DNA of 64,000 nucleotides from Bdellovibrionales bacterium CG12_big_fil_rev_8_21_14_0_65_38_15 (GTDB lineage: Bacteria > Bdellovibrionota > Bacteriovoracia > Bacteriovoracales > Bacteriovoracaceae): contig PCUW01000043.1 in NCBI GenBank assembly GCA_002787775.1, forward strand, positions 1 through 64,000, given 5' to 3'. The stretch's first letter is position 1. Each line of letters starts with the position of its first letter. The notes under the pieces are model-generated. The model was given only the letters and a program-made list of their open reading frames with translations. It was not told the origin of the DNA and ran no database searches. This document shows, piece after piece, positions 18,258-26,698 of this stretch. The position numbers and the translations under genes were made by a program.

Positions 18258-18839
18258 ATGCAAGATGTTCACAAAAAATTTGAATTTTACAAGCAATTTA
18301 GAGAGCAAGTTGAGTCCAAGGGGCATATTTTGGTAACTAGTGCGCTTGAGTGGAAAAATCAACGCAATCACGTTAATATTCTCTGTCCCAATAATCACCT
18401 TATTAATATTCTTCCCTATGATTTTCTAAAAAATAAAATTCCCTGTTCACGTTGCTCTGGCTACAGGAAAACTCTCGAAGATGTACAAGCTTTCGCCTTC
18501 AAACTTGGCTGGAAATTTTTAGAAGATCACTACAAAAATGACAAAACACCTTACCGCTGGCGCTGCCCTAGTGGACATGTTCACATCGCAACTCACCACT
18601 ATTTTACTAAATGCCAATCATGTAAAGAGTGCCAACGTATGAGTTATGATCTTCTTGACTATTACCGAGCGGCCAAGCTGCATGGCTGGCAATGCAAAAC
18701 AAGTAATTACAAAAAATATAGTGCCCAGTCGCTGTTGAGCTTTACATGTAACAATGGGCACCAGTTTCGCACTAATTACACAACAGCACTCAAAGGGCAC
18801 TGTAATCAGTGCCTCGCTCACCAGAGAAAAGTTGCATAA
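18258..18839 (+). CDS. Zinc-ribbon repeat protein
   Basis: This 193-residue protein has three copies of the same module. Each has a strand with a Trp or similar residue, a CPNNH- or CNNGH-like knuckle, and a CxxC knuckle 15-25 residues later (CPNNH with CSRCSG; CPSGH with CKECQR; CNNGH with CNQCLA). Each module can bind one zinc ion as a ribbon or treble clef. Such modules occur in nucleic-acid-binding proteins and beside Vsr-like nucleases, but no nuclease motif is seen here. Ribosome site strength is poor. Function is probably nucleic-acid binding (inference). Confidence 0.65.
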   Translation: MQDVHKKFEFYKQFREQVESKGHILVTSALEWKNQRNHVNILCPNNHLINILPYDFLKNKIPCSRCSGYRKTLEDVQAFAFKLGWKFLEDHYKNDKTPYRWRCPSGHVHIATHHYFTKCQSCKECQRMSYDLLDYYRAAKLHGWQCKTSNYKKYSAQSLLSFTCNNGHQFRTNYTTALKGHCNQCLAHQRKVA

Positions 18840-18920
18840 GTTCTTATCTTTAAAGATAATCAGGCTAGTAATTTTAAAATTCTTTCAATAACTTTGTGGT
18901 ATCTACAGTTTCGATGCTGG

Positions 18921-19409
18921 TTAGGTGTCTCCGCCGCCTTTGGTTTTTCTTAAATTTCCAACGATAAGACTAGAAGATGATTCTCCATTCGACTCGGGAA
19001 GCTTGATCCCTTTAATTTCATAATAGGAGTCTGAAAAAGTTTTACTACAGGCTTTTAGCATCGCCTCTAGAGTTTCAGGCGATGAATTAAGCGTCTTTGC
19101 CTTTTTCTCATTAACCGATACTTTTACACCTATTCCTTCACTAAAGGCCTTTACAAAGTATTCAGAATCATCAGAAAGTCGATATTCTAAGCCTGCAACC
19201 ATCTCGGATTTAACAAATGAAAATTCAGGGCGCTCATGAAGATCATTCAGATGCTTTGCTTTTGTCAGTTGTTCCCAGGCTTCGTGTTGAATCTCTTTAG
19301 AACGATTATCAAGGTCTCGCGCAGACTTGAAGGGGGTTCCCTTTATTTTAGATCGAGTTTGCCTAACCCTTTCTGTGACTGATTTACTTTGAACTTTCTT
19401 TTTGGCCAT
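18921..19409 (-). CDS. Hypothetical basic protein
   Basis: This 162-residue soluble protein has a strongly basic, probably disordered N-terminus (MAKKKVQSKSVTERVRQTR) and a mixed alpha/beta middle (EYRLSDDSEYFVKAFSEGIG). The start has AGGGAT at a normal distance. It faces the response regulator gene at 19550 across a 140-base divergent gap. No family is recognised. Confidence 0.5.
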   Translation of the reverse strand: MAKKKVQSKSVTERVRQTRSKIKGTPFKSARDLDNRSKEIQHEAWEQLTKAKHLNDLHERPEFSFVKSEMVAGLEYRLSDDSEYFVKAFSEGIGVKVSVNEKKAKTLNSSPETLEAMLKACSKTFSDSYYEIKGIKLPESNGESSSSLIVGNLRKTKGGGDT

Positions 19410-19549
19410 TAAATCCCTACTTTTTAATAATCTTACTTAATAACTCACAATAAATAAAAGAGTTACATCAGTTAAGAAAATTAAATACCAGAAAAAGTTG
19501 CCACAAATTTCAAATTGTTTCCATTTGTTACACAAAAAACTATCATAAC

Positions 19550-19918
19550 ATGATGATAATTCTGATCTGCGATGACGAACACGCAATTGCCCAATTACAC
19601 GAGATGAATTTGAAGCGCATTCTTAACGCCAAAAGAATAGATATCGCCTATACAGGTGGTGAGGCGGCTGAACTTCTTGAACATAAACAATATGATTTAA
19701 TTTTATGCGATCAGAACTTAGGTGATGAATTATCGGGCTTGGACCTGCTCGTTTGCATTCGCAAAGCATCGCTAGTCACACCATTTATCTTATGTACCTC
19801 TATGGAGCTACCCTTATTACAGAATGATAGAAACTACTTTTTTTTGCGAAAACCATACAAGCTAACAGAATTGCAAGATGCGGTTAATTCTCTCATTATT
19901 TCGGATTCAAATGAATAA
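19550..19918 (+). CDS. Single-domain response regulator
   Basis: The 122-residue protein is a lone receiver domain. It has the acidic pair CDDE near residues 8-9, the phosphoacceptor Asp in LILCDQNLGDE, CTS for the conserved Thr/Ser, and LRKPY with the conserved Lys. There is no output domain, so it would act like CheY or Spo0F through protein contacts. No histidine kinase is nearby. Its stop overlaps the methyltransferase start by eight bases, so the two are probably co-translated. Confidence 0.85.
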   Translation: MMIILICDDEHAIAQLHEMNLKRILNAKRIDIAYTGGEAAELLEHKQYDLILCDQNLGDELSGLDLLVCIRKASLVTPFILCTSMELPLLQNDRNYFFLRKPYKLTELQDAVNSLIISDSNE

Positions 19919-20738
19919 TAAAACAACTTCAAAAATCTATCCGCTTGAAAGCCCAAGTGAATATTTGCGCTTAGAAATTCAAAACTCATTCCCTCAATAT
20001 TCAATCGAAATGGAGTTGAGTGATCAGGAGATTAAATATAATAAAGGCGCTCATATCCTCGATGCTGGTTGCGGTAGTGGCACAGTCACAAAAAAAATAT
20101 TAAATGCAAATAAGAATGAAAAAATAAAAATAACAGCAGCCGACATAAGTGAATCGAACATTGAGCAAATGAAGCTGTCATTAACGCCTAGTGATCAAGC
20201 TAAGGTCAACTTTTTGTATGAGGACGTTAGAAGTTTAGCATCAATCGAAAGCGAAACAGTTGACGCTTATTATTCACGTTTTGTATTCGAGTATCACCCT
20301 ATAGATGGACAAAAGATTGCAGATGCAGCTTTTCGTGTTTTAAAAAGTGGAGCTACTGCTACTATCATAGATGCCGATAATGTATTTCTAGGGCTAAAGA
20401 CTGATAATGCGAAACTCATGGGTGAGTTGGCCGAATTAAGACAGAATATAACTACATATACTGATGATATTTGCCTCCATATTCCAAGATTTCTTCATAA
20501 TGCTGGTTTTATATCAATCGAACTAAAACCAATTCCAGTGATCTTTTTTTCTCAAAAAGAAAAAAACTTTGAAGCTGAAATGTACAACAAGAGATTTCAA
20601 CAAATGCGCCCAACATTTTTAGACTTTTGGTCAAGCAGCAGAATAGACAAAATGATCGATATGTATCTGAGTGAAGTAGTTAAGCCCACAACACTTATGC
20701 GATATGAAAAGATGGTCTTTAAGGCCATCAAGCCTTGA
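19911..20738 (+). CDS. Class I SAM-dependent methyltransferase
   Basis: The 275-residue product has motif I (ILDAGCGSGTVTKKIL), motif II (ITAADIS), and the later segments EDVRSL and RVLKSGATATIIDAD that are usual for Rossmann-fold SAM methyltransferases. The substrate cannot be read from the sequence. The start at 19911 is preferred over an ATG at 19878 because it avoids a long overlap and the preceding residues are not family-like. It is coupled to the response regulator upstream. It has no DNA-methylase (NPPY/DPPY) motif. Confidence 0.8.
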   Translation: MNNKTTSKIYPLESPSEYLRLEIQNSFPQYSIEMELSDQEIKYNKGAHILDAGCGSGTVTKKILNANKNEKIKITAADISESNIEQMKLSLTPSDQAKVNFLYEDVRSLASIESETVDAYYSRFVFEYHPIDGQKIADAAFRVLKSGATATIIDADNVFLGLKTDNAKLMGELAELRQNITTYTDDICLHIPRFLHNAGFISIELKPIPVIFFSQKEKNFEAEMYNKRFQQMRPTFLDFWSSSRIDKMIDMYLSEVVKPTTLMRYEKMVFKAIKP

Positions 20739-20893
20739 GAGATAAATATCCCCTACCAGCCAATCGACGATCTATTTATGAGCAACTTAGAACCTAATCG
20801 CAATGAAGTATCGCATATAAGGCTTAATTGGTAGCGATACAAGCGAGCGCAAAAGTAACGCTTCAAACGCAACCTTATGCGAGCGCGAATAGA

Positions 20894-20919
20894 AAAAACA
20901 CCGGCCTAGGCCAGTGTTT
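20894..20919 (-). terminator. Strong terminator containing the DnaJ stop codon
   Basis: AAAACAC and GTGTTTT flank GGCC-TA-GGCC, giving a long stem with one mismatch. On the minus strand it is followed by a T run. The TAG stop of the DnaJ-type gene lies at the centre of the hairpin. Confidence 0.7.
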
Positions 20920-21403
20920 TCCTCGCCCTTGAGCGGATTTCTTCTGATCCGTATTTCGAGCGAATTTCTGAAATTGAAGATTTTCCGCGATAAAAGCGTT
21001 TCTTTTGAGTTTGCGGGCGAAAGTACCACATTTCTTTTGGCTTACTCCAGAAGTAGCCGGCCTCTTTAAGAATTTCTTTGTTTGTCTTGGTGTCACCTGA
21101 AACCCAAATCCACGCGCCACATATCTCGATTTTCAAACCCAAGCAAGAGATGATGGCATTAAGTGCAGTATTGAGTGCTTCACCGTAGCTAGAAGAAATA
21201 TCGCCATCATTGAAGGTGATTGGGAAAACTTCGGCGCATAGAGATTCATAAGCTTCATTCACAGCTTGCATCATGGCCGTACCGGCCGGATTAACGTCGG
21301 GATGATAGCTCTTACAGGCTTGGCGGTACGCTTTTTTCACCATCTCAAGTGTTACCTCGTTTTCGCTAATCGCTAGAATGTTAAGTGCATCAATCGTTTT
21401 CAT
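20906..21403 (-). CDS. J-domain protein of mobile-element type
   Basis: The 165-residue protein has an N-terminal J domain, with the HPD tripeptide in SYHPDVN and the flanking helices (KAYRQACKSY). A C-terminal module follows with WVSGDTKTNKEILKEAG and MWYFRPQ. Small J-domain proteins with this second module are frequent on conjugative plasmids and integrative elements. AGGAG sits at a good distance from the ATG. It is the best clue that the 17.6-24.8 kb stretch carries transferred DNA. No transfer or integrase gene is in this window. Confidence 0.75.
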   Translation of the reverse strand: MKTIDALNILAISENEVTLEMVKKAYRQACKSYHPDVNPAGTAMMQAVNEAYESLCAEVFPITFNDGDISSSYGEALNTALNAIISCLGLKIEICGAWIWVSGDTKTNKEILKEAGYFWSKPKEMWYFRPQTQKKRFYRGKSSISEIRSKYGSEEIRSRARKTLA

Positions 21404-21822
21404 TTTTTCGCTCCTGTTGAAGTTTTAAGGCGACCTTGTGACCCCTTTCACCCCAAGAGAAGGGGCCACACAGGCGCAGAGCGAACGAGAATGAAAGTTT
21501 CAGGGCGGCCCTTTGGGGCGCTTGTAGTGACAAAAAAGCGCAGCGTTTGGCACGAAAGCGCGGACGTCCGTAAAAAACTGAAATGAAAGAGAGTGCAAAC
21601 GAAACAGGAGTAAAAAGATGGAAGTGATGAACTTATCTTTCGAGGCTGATAAGAGCTACACAAATGTTAATATATGAATGCTGTCAAAAGCGCCCATTAT
21701 AATAACTGTATTACGGTAGGTAAATGTCAAAAAACAGCTAAATAAATACTCTTAACTTTCTATTGAATCATAAGCCTCACTCTCAGAGCGTTTATAATAT
21801 CTGTAGTGTTGATATATTTCAT
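21404..21822. other. Gene-free, G+C-richer leader region with hairpins
   Basis: This 419-base gap lies upstream of the J-domain gene. The part at 21430-21575 is visibly richer in G+C than its surroundings and can fold. GTG-CCCCTT pairs with AAGGGG-CAC (21438-21469), GCG-CCC with GGG-CGC (21505-21521), and CGGACGTCCG (21561-21570) is a perfect palindrome. No credible gene is present. It may be a regulatory leader or a remnant of a mobile-element origin or recombination site. Confidence 0.45.
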
Positions 21823-22566
21823 TCATAAATCAGAGGAGAACTGTAAGAAGGACTTATCGATGAAGCCATTCGACTTAACTATATCAAGCAGTAATTCCAT
21901 AAATCGATATTGTTCTGATCTCCCCAGATCATTTGTTACTTCTCTTAAAAAAATTTTCACAGAATGGAGTGAGCTAGAACCTATAAAAATCTCTACTTTT
22001 GAAGAATCACAACGCTTTAAAATATCTACACTATTTAATACTTCTGTATAATTCGAAAGCATACTTAAAAATTCGCCTACCTCATTTAAAATAATGTCTT
22101 CTATTGTCTTGCGAAGCTCTTTCTTATACGAATAACGAGCTTTGTCTAAATATCCTGCAAAGGAATCAATACTTTCAGTTAAATTTTTAATTGATTCGTT
22201 CCTTATTGAACTTAAATCCGCATTTTCAGTCATAAGTTTAGCCATTTTCTCTAAAGAATTTGCTAACTTGGTATTACATTCCTTATATTTATTATTCTCA
22301 CTTGTAAGTATTTCTTGAATTCCAATATTAACACTAATCTTCTCTAGTGCCTGTAGCTCCGTTTCAGACTGTACTTTCTTGGTCTCTGCAATAATTCGAT
22401 CTTTTTCGACAATTTGATTCTCATACTCCGCAATTGTTTTTTTTGTTTGAGCGATGATTTTGTCTTTTTCTTTTATTTTATTCATTAAACATATATAGGC
22501 ACTCAAGCACCCAAGAACTCCTCCCAATAAACCTGTCCCAAACATTTTCCCTAATATCGCATCCAT
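21823..22566 (-). CDS. Membrane-anchored coiled-coil protein
   Basis: The 247-residue product has one N-terminal membrane segment (residues 7-30, GTGLLGGVLGCLSAYICL), then a long coiled coil with a near-exact repeat (KDKIIAQTKK and KDRIIAETKK), then a helical C-terminal domain (about 130-247). One base separates it from the upstream 92-residue gene, so they form an operon. No enzymatic motif is present. It may be a scaffold or the membrane part of a two-gene system. I do not recognise the family. Confidence 0.55.
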   Translation of the reverse strand: MDAILGKMFGTGLLGGVLGCLSAYICLMNKIKEKDKIIAQTKKTIAEYENQIVEKDRIIAETKKVQSETELQALEKISVNIGIQEILTSENNKYKECNTKLANSLEKMAKLMTENADLSSIRNESIKNLTESIDSFAGYLDKARYSYKKELRKTIEDIILNEVGEFLSMLSNYTEVLNSVDILKRCDSSKVEIFIGSSSLHSVKIFLREVTNDLGRSEQYRFMELLLDIVKSNGFIDKSFLQFSSDL

Positions 22567-22567
22567 A

Positions 22568-22846
22568 TTATTTCGCTCTTTTAATTGAATTGGATGATAG
22601 TTGTTTTAAATTTTTTATAGCCATCATTACTCGATCAACACTTGCGGTTTTTTCTAGAAGTTGTTTGTTAGTAAGTTCTATATTCAAAATCTCTTCGAGC
22701 GACTTCCTGCACTTTTCAAATATATCCCCACTCTTACTATTGTAAGATTTGATCAGTTGTGTTTTTTCAACTGGTGTTAATTCTCTATTAACGATTCTCT
22801 CAGCCGCTTTATATAATTCATCTCGAACTGTATTTATATCAGTCAT
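22568..22846 (-). CDS. Small hypothetical helical protein
   Basis: The 92-residue soluble protein is all-helical with repeated charged residues (RIVNRELTPVEKTQLIK). It has a GGGGGGA ribosome site and precedes the coiled-coil membrane protein by one base. It is probably a partner of that protein. No family is recognised. Confidence 0.5.
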   Translation of the reverse strand: MTDINTVRDELYKAAERIVNRELTPVEKTQLIKSYNSKSGDIFEKCRKSLEEILNIELTNKQLLEKTASVDRVMMAIKNLKQLSSNSIKRAK

Positions 22847-22975
22847 TTTTTTATCCCCCCCTAATAAATCTCTTTTTGCTTCTAACTTTTTTACTATGTT
22901 TGCTATTTAAAACTAATCTTTCACTGTAACTTGGATAAAAAAAGTCACTCCCATTCATTTAAATAAAATCCTTCT

Positions 22976-23275
22976 TTACGCAACTTTTTGATAGGCTAAC
23001 TTTATTTTTTGCCCTGCTGCACCCAAAATACGAACGAGAACATCAAGCGAAATTCCATCCGTATCTTCCTTTAAAATTCTCGTAATGCGTCCACGAGAAG
23101 TGCCTGACTCCTTAGCTAATTTCGTCACTGTAATAGAATTTTTCTCAACAACTTCGATAATTTTTTTCGTTACCGATTTGCGTAATTCCCACTCAATCGC
23201 ATGTGCCGGAGTGAGGCCAAGAGCCTCAGCAATGTCACTTGGGGTTTTAGAAATAAGCTCTTTAGACTTTTTCAT
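22976..23275 (-). CDS. higA: HigA-type antitoxin (XRE family)
   Basis: The 99-residue protein has a helix-turn-helix in its second half (VTKLAKESGTSRGRITRIL) and the DGISLDVLVRILGAAG segment typical of HigA/XRE antitoxins. It lies downstream of its toxin, the HigBA order, and overlaps it by 14 bases. AAGGAG precedes the ATG. It should bind and neutralise the toxin and repress the operon at the GTACC-type sites upstream. Confidence 0.85.
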   Translation of the reverse strand: MKKSKELISKTPSDIAEALGLTPAHAIEWELRKSVTKKIIEVVEKNSITVTKLAKESGTSRGRITRILKEDTDGISLDVLVRILGAAGQKIKLAYQKVA

Positions 23276-23594
23276 TTAACATCTCCTTTAAATTCTTTTT
23301 TCCCTGCTCTAAGTCTTTAGCAGAGGTTTTCTCTGTTTTTTTCTGGAAGGCATGAAAAATAAGAACCTTGTCTTTAATTTTTAAATAGTAAAAAACTCTA
23401 AAAATACCAGACTTGTCCTTGACTCGTAATTCATGACATCCCATTCCTAGTGAAGACATTGATCGCGATTGTGGCATCCCTACATTCTCTCCAAGCTGGA
23501 GCCGATATATAAGAAAGCCCAACTGATCCTTTACTTCTTCCGGAAAGCTTCTTAATTCCTTCAGTACCTTTTGATTCCAAACAACATGATTCAT
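23262..23594 (-). CDS. higB: HigB/RelE-superfamily toxin
   Basis: The 110-residue product matches the phage-derived Gp49-like/HigB family: VWNQKVLKELRSFPEEVKDQLGF at the start, then ELRVKDKSGIFRVFYYLK and VLIFHAFQKKTEKT, the usual beta-strand and basic active-site region. These toxins cleave mRNA on the ribosome. The toxin gene comes first, as is usual for HigBA. The promoter region 23600-23690 has palindromic sites. Confidence 0.88.
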   Translation of the reverse strand: MNHVVWNQKVLKELRSFPEEVKDQLGFLIYRLQLGENVGMPQSRSMSSLGMGCHELRVKDKSGIFRVFYYLKIKDKVLIFHAFQKKTEKTSAKDLEQGKKNLKEMLNEKV

Positions 23595-23621
23595 TCATAA
23601 ATTCCTTTAGGCTTTGCCAGT

Positions 23622-23680
23622 GTACCACATTCGGTACGTCAATAAAACACCTTTTGTAATCTGTACCGGTTTGTACCGGT
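23622..23680. promoter_or_regulatory. HigBA operator sites
   Basis: GTACC and GGTAC form an inverted repeat with a six-base spacer (23622-23637). GTACCGGT occurs twice in tandem (23663-23670 and 23673-23680), and each contains the palindrome ACCGGT. All lie 28-87 bases upstream of the toxin start, where HigA-type antitoxins autoregulate. Confidence 0.65.
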
Positions 23681-23821
23681 CGGCACATGAAAAATACTGA
23701 AATTAGATGAGAGAAGATGAAAGTTAAAAAAGGCTAAGTCGTCGTAATCATTCCTAAGTGGTTAATAATAAAGCCCTGAAAATTACCAAAATAGTACCCC
23801 CTTGGGAGTACCATTTTATAT

Positions 23822-23852
23822 TAAGCCCCTGATTTTTCAGGGGCTTTTTTTT
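23822..23852 (+). terminator. Rho-independent terminator
   Basis: AGCCCCTGA and TCAGGGGCT form a nine-base-pair stem with a TTTT loop, followed by eight T residues on the plus strand. No plus-strand gene feeds it; it may end a short plus-strand RNA or act bidirectionally for the gene at 23851. A second, weaker hairpin (GTACCCCC with GGGAGTAC, 23794-23811) precedes it. Confidence 0.75.
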
Positions 23853-24255
23853 ACTCTGATTTGTTATCTAAAACGATTTCAGTTATATCGATATCGACAT
23901 CCTCTATTCCAAAGAACAGATTCGAGGCAATGAAAATTTGATACAGACAATTTAGATCAATCTCACTCAATTCATCATACTCACGATCTAAGGTCTTAAA
24001 AGCTGCAACTAAGACATCAGCCTTCGTCGCACTAACTAAAACAATCTCAGAGATTCGCTTAATTTCGGTTTCGAATTCACCGCTATAAGAACTAGTAAGC
24101 TCCAAACAAACTGCTTTAACTTCTTCTTCACTCATAGCTAGATAATCAAACTCGATCTGCTTTTTCGCAAGATCACATATAATCTCCCAAGAGCTAGTTT
24201 CAACTTCTTTTTCTATGAGAGACTTTTTCATTACAGCTTTAGAAGGCTTATTCAC
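23851..24255 (-). CDS. Hypothetical acidic protein, tandem paralogue A
   Basis: The 134-residue soluble protein is acidic and mainly helical. It starts at GTG with GGAG eight bases upstream. It is clearly homologous over its whole length to the protein at 24396-24800: shared MKK-LI--E-ET--WE, LAKKQ, LVSAT--D-L and LY-IF segments. The family is unknown to me. Small acidic paralogues side by side with a toxin-antitoxin pair may be immunity or antitoxin-like proteins, but there is no direct evidence. Confidence 0.55.
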   Translation of the reverse strand: MNKPSKAVMKKSLIEKEVETSSWEIICDLAKKQIEFDYLAMSEEEVKAVCLELTSSYSGEFETEIKRISEIVLVSATKADVLVAAFKTLDREYDELSEIDLNCLYQIFIASNLFFGIEDVDIDITEIVLDNKSE

Positions 24256-24395
24256 TTAATTACTCCACGAATTAAATGTTGCTTCTAAAGTATAACTTCA
24301 AAAAAATGAAAAATGGCGACAATTGTGTGTAAAAAAACACAAAAAGCAGATTCTATATCATTTCAACTACTTATATTTATTCAATCTAATATCTT

Positions 24396-24800
24396 TTAAG
24401 AAGCTTTATCTAAAATTACAAATTGCCCCGTAATTTCAACTTCTTCTTCAAATATAATATCAACGTTTGGAACAACAAAGATTTTATACAAACTTTCTAC
24501 ATCTCTATCTTCTAAAAGATTATATTCGGCCTCTAGAGCGACTAAAGCGCCGGCCAATATATCAGTCGTTGTCGCACTAACAAGGCAATGAGTCGCAAGC
24601 ATATCAACCGACTTTACGTACTCTCCGCAGTAGTATCCAAGCTCCTCTAAACACTTAGCCTCAACTTCTCCAATTTCCAAGCTTTCAAAATTTTTGATCA
24701 TTTGCTTTTTAGCTAGCTCACACAAACCTTCCCAAGGAGTCGTTTCCAACTCTCTTTTGATCAACTCTTTTTTCATCGAAGCTAGTTGTAGAGTTTCCAT
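24396..24800 (-). CDS. Hypothetical acidic protein, tandem paralogue B
   Basis: This 134-residue protein is the upstream copy of the pair with 23851-24255. It shares the same length and the conserved segments ETTPWEGLCELAKKQ, CLVSATTTDILAGAL and ESLYKIF. The two are separated by 140 bases and diverged well, so the duplication is old. No membrane segment, signal peptide or catalytic motif is seen. The gap upstream to 25009 holds no gene. Confidence 0.55.
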   Translation of the reverse strand: METLQLASMKKELIKRELETTPWEGLCELAKKQMIKNFESLEIGEVEAKCLEELGYYCGEYVKSVDMLATHCLVSATTTDILAGALVALEAEYNLLEDRDVESLYKIFVVPNVDIIFEEEVEITGQFVILDKAS

Positions 24801-25009
24801 TTTATTTTTTCCTCATCATTGGCTGAGTTAGATGTCTAAAAAAATTCTAATCCTAAATCGGTCGATTCATTTTAAAAATATATACATTTCGTGACATTTG
24901 AAATTTTTTTGAGCAAATTCAAATGGTTATAAATTGTGATTTTGATCACTTATTTGGATTTCTTCTAATTTGTTATAAAAAATGCCAAAAAATTAAGGTC
25001 TCAATGAAT

Positions 25010-26698
25010 TTAGTCTACTAGTAGTGGATGAAAGACTGAGTTTACGTACTGATCTTCAATGACATGAGGAAAGTATTGGCGATTGATAAGAGAAAGCGCA
25101 TCGTTATCAAGATTTGGGTAACGATCAGAAAGCTTTCCCAATAAATCATAATTTAACTGCTCATTAGTATTCGTAATTAACAAAAACGTTTCTTTCCCAA
25201 CCAAATAAGGGATACGGATTTTAAATCCTGCTTTTGAGACGGTACTCATTACAATAGAATTTCTCTCAAAATCACTGTCTGTAAAAGTACTATGAAGCTC
25301 AATTAGCCTACGCGATTCACTAGCAGTAGAGCCCTCTTTTGTACGAAGTGGAACATCAAAAACAGCATAACCATTAGGTGTTAAGTTTCTTCTGACAAAG
25401 GTGTAAAATTCATATGAAAATAACTTAGAAACGTTATAGTCCTGAGGATAAGGAAAATCGATAAAGATAGCATCATATTTTTTTGTAGATTTTCGAAGAA
25501 ACTGAAAAGCATCTCCAATGATAGTCTTTATATTGGGATCTGAAAGCGCTCCTTCATTCAAAGATGAAATGACGTCATTAGATTTTGAAAGCTCATGCAT
25601 TTCAGGATCGAGCTCTACATGAGTCAAAGATTTTATTGACTCATATTTTTTTAATTCTCTAAGTAATAACCCATCCCCTGCGCCTAAAACCAGTACATCG
25701 ACAGGTTCTTTTCCAGTAATTAGAACAGGAATATGAACGAAACCTTCGTGATAATAACGTTCATTTAAAGAACTAAATTGAAAATTAGTATTAATCATTA
25801 AAATAAACTCATCTTTACCCTTCCAAGAAACATTAAAGAAATCGATATATTGATAAAGAGTTTTTATTCGTACAACATCACCTTTATCCATTGTCTTTTT
25901 CCACCAAGTTTTAAAATCATGGCGATCATCATCGATAAAAGTGGTTCCTGCACGGTAATAAACACGTAGAAAAATCTGCTCAAAGCTTTTTGCATAAAAA
26001 AATGAGAAGCCTAAAAGAACGGAAAAAATCAGAAGTGAAACTTTAATACGCTTCTCTGTCTGAGCCTTGAAGGAAAGAACCAACCAAAGGCAAGCAAGTA
26101 AATTTATCGAAGCTACAACTAACGAAGTGTATAGTGCATCAATAATGGGGATTAAAAGATAAGCAAAAATAAGAGTTCCAATTAAGGTGCCAAAATAATT
26201 AAAAGCTATGAATTGATTTTCATTAGATTCATCCATCGTTTCTTGATTAAGGTCAGTTGAAGCCATCGCCATAATAAGTGGCAACTCAAATCCAGAAAGA
26301 TAGCCAACAGCAAAAACTAATGATTCACAAATAATAAAATACAATGCACGCAGCTGTGTTTTTAAAGTTATATAAGAAGAATAATCTGCAATATATCCAG
26401 CTTTTGCGATAGATAGCGCCGTTTCATAAATTGCAGTAATAAAATAAATGCTAGCGACGCTGATGGCACCTATAAGGCATAACAAGAGCTCCACTCGAAC
26501 AAGCTTCTTTTTAGGCATGATGATATCGACAGATCTAAAAGTTCCAAGACCAAGGCCCGCAATATAAATCCCAATTGTTAAGCTGTGCCAAAGTACGACG
26601 TTACCAGACATGATAGCTAATGTATTAGCAAAAAGAAGCTCATAAGAAATGCTGCAAAAAGATAGTATACAAGTTAGTAGCAGATAATTTTTTTTCAC
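25010..26698 (-). CDS. Membrane-anchored spermidine synthase-like aminopropyltransferase
   Basis: The 562-residue protein has seven or more membrane helices in residues 1-240, starting with the CSISYELLFANTLAI segment. A cytoplasmic spermidine-synthase-type domain follows: AdoMet motif VLVLGAGDGLLLREL near 336, THVELDPEM, IIGDAFQFL, and IFIDFPYPQDY near 414 (the usual catalytic Asp region has D-F-P-Y-P). It should transfer an aminopropyl group from decarboxylated AdoMet. The acceptor is unknown. The GTG start shares a base with the upstream stop (TAGTG). The upstream gene supplies a decarboxylase, so the two are a pathway pair. Confidence 0.8.
   Translation of the reverse strand: MKKNYLLLTCILSFCSISYELLFANTLAIMSGNVVLWHSLTIGIYIAGLGLGTFRSVDIIMPKKKLVRVELLLCLIGAISVASIYFITAIYETALSIAKAGYIADYSSYITLKTQLRALYFIICESLVFAVGYLSGFELPLIMAMASTDLNQETMDESNENQFIAFNYFGTLIGTLIFAYLLIPIIDALYTSLVVASINLLACLWLVLSFKAQTEKRIKVSLLIFSVLLGFSFFYAKSFEQIFLRVYYRAGTTFIDDDRHDFKTWWKKTMDKGDVVRIKTLYQYIDFFNVSWKGKDEFILMINTNFQFSSLNERYYHEGFVHIPVLITGKEPVDVLVLGAGDGLLLRELKKYESIKSLTHVELDPEMHELSKSNDVISSLNEGALSDPNIKTIIGDAFQFLRKSTKKYDAIFIDFPYPQDYNVSKLFSYEFYTFVRRNLTPNGYAVFDVPLRTKEGSTASESRRLIELHSTFTDSDFERNSIVMSTVSKAGFKIRIPYLVGKETFLLITNTNEQLNYDLLGKLSDRYPNLDNDALSLINRQYFPHVIEDQYVNSVFHPLLVD

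Noticed and set aside
21448-21663. 71-residue minus-strand open frame
   Set aside because: It falls in the G+C-richer hairpin region, with no ribosome site or family-like sequence.
17594-24800. Integrated prophage or conjugative element
   Set aside because: Accessory-type genes are present, but no integrase, phage structural, relaxase or transfer gene is found.
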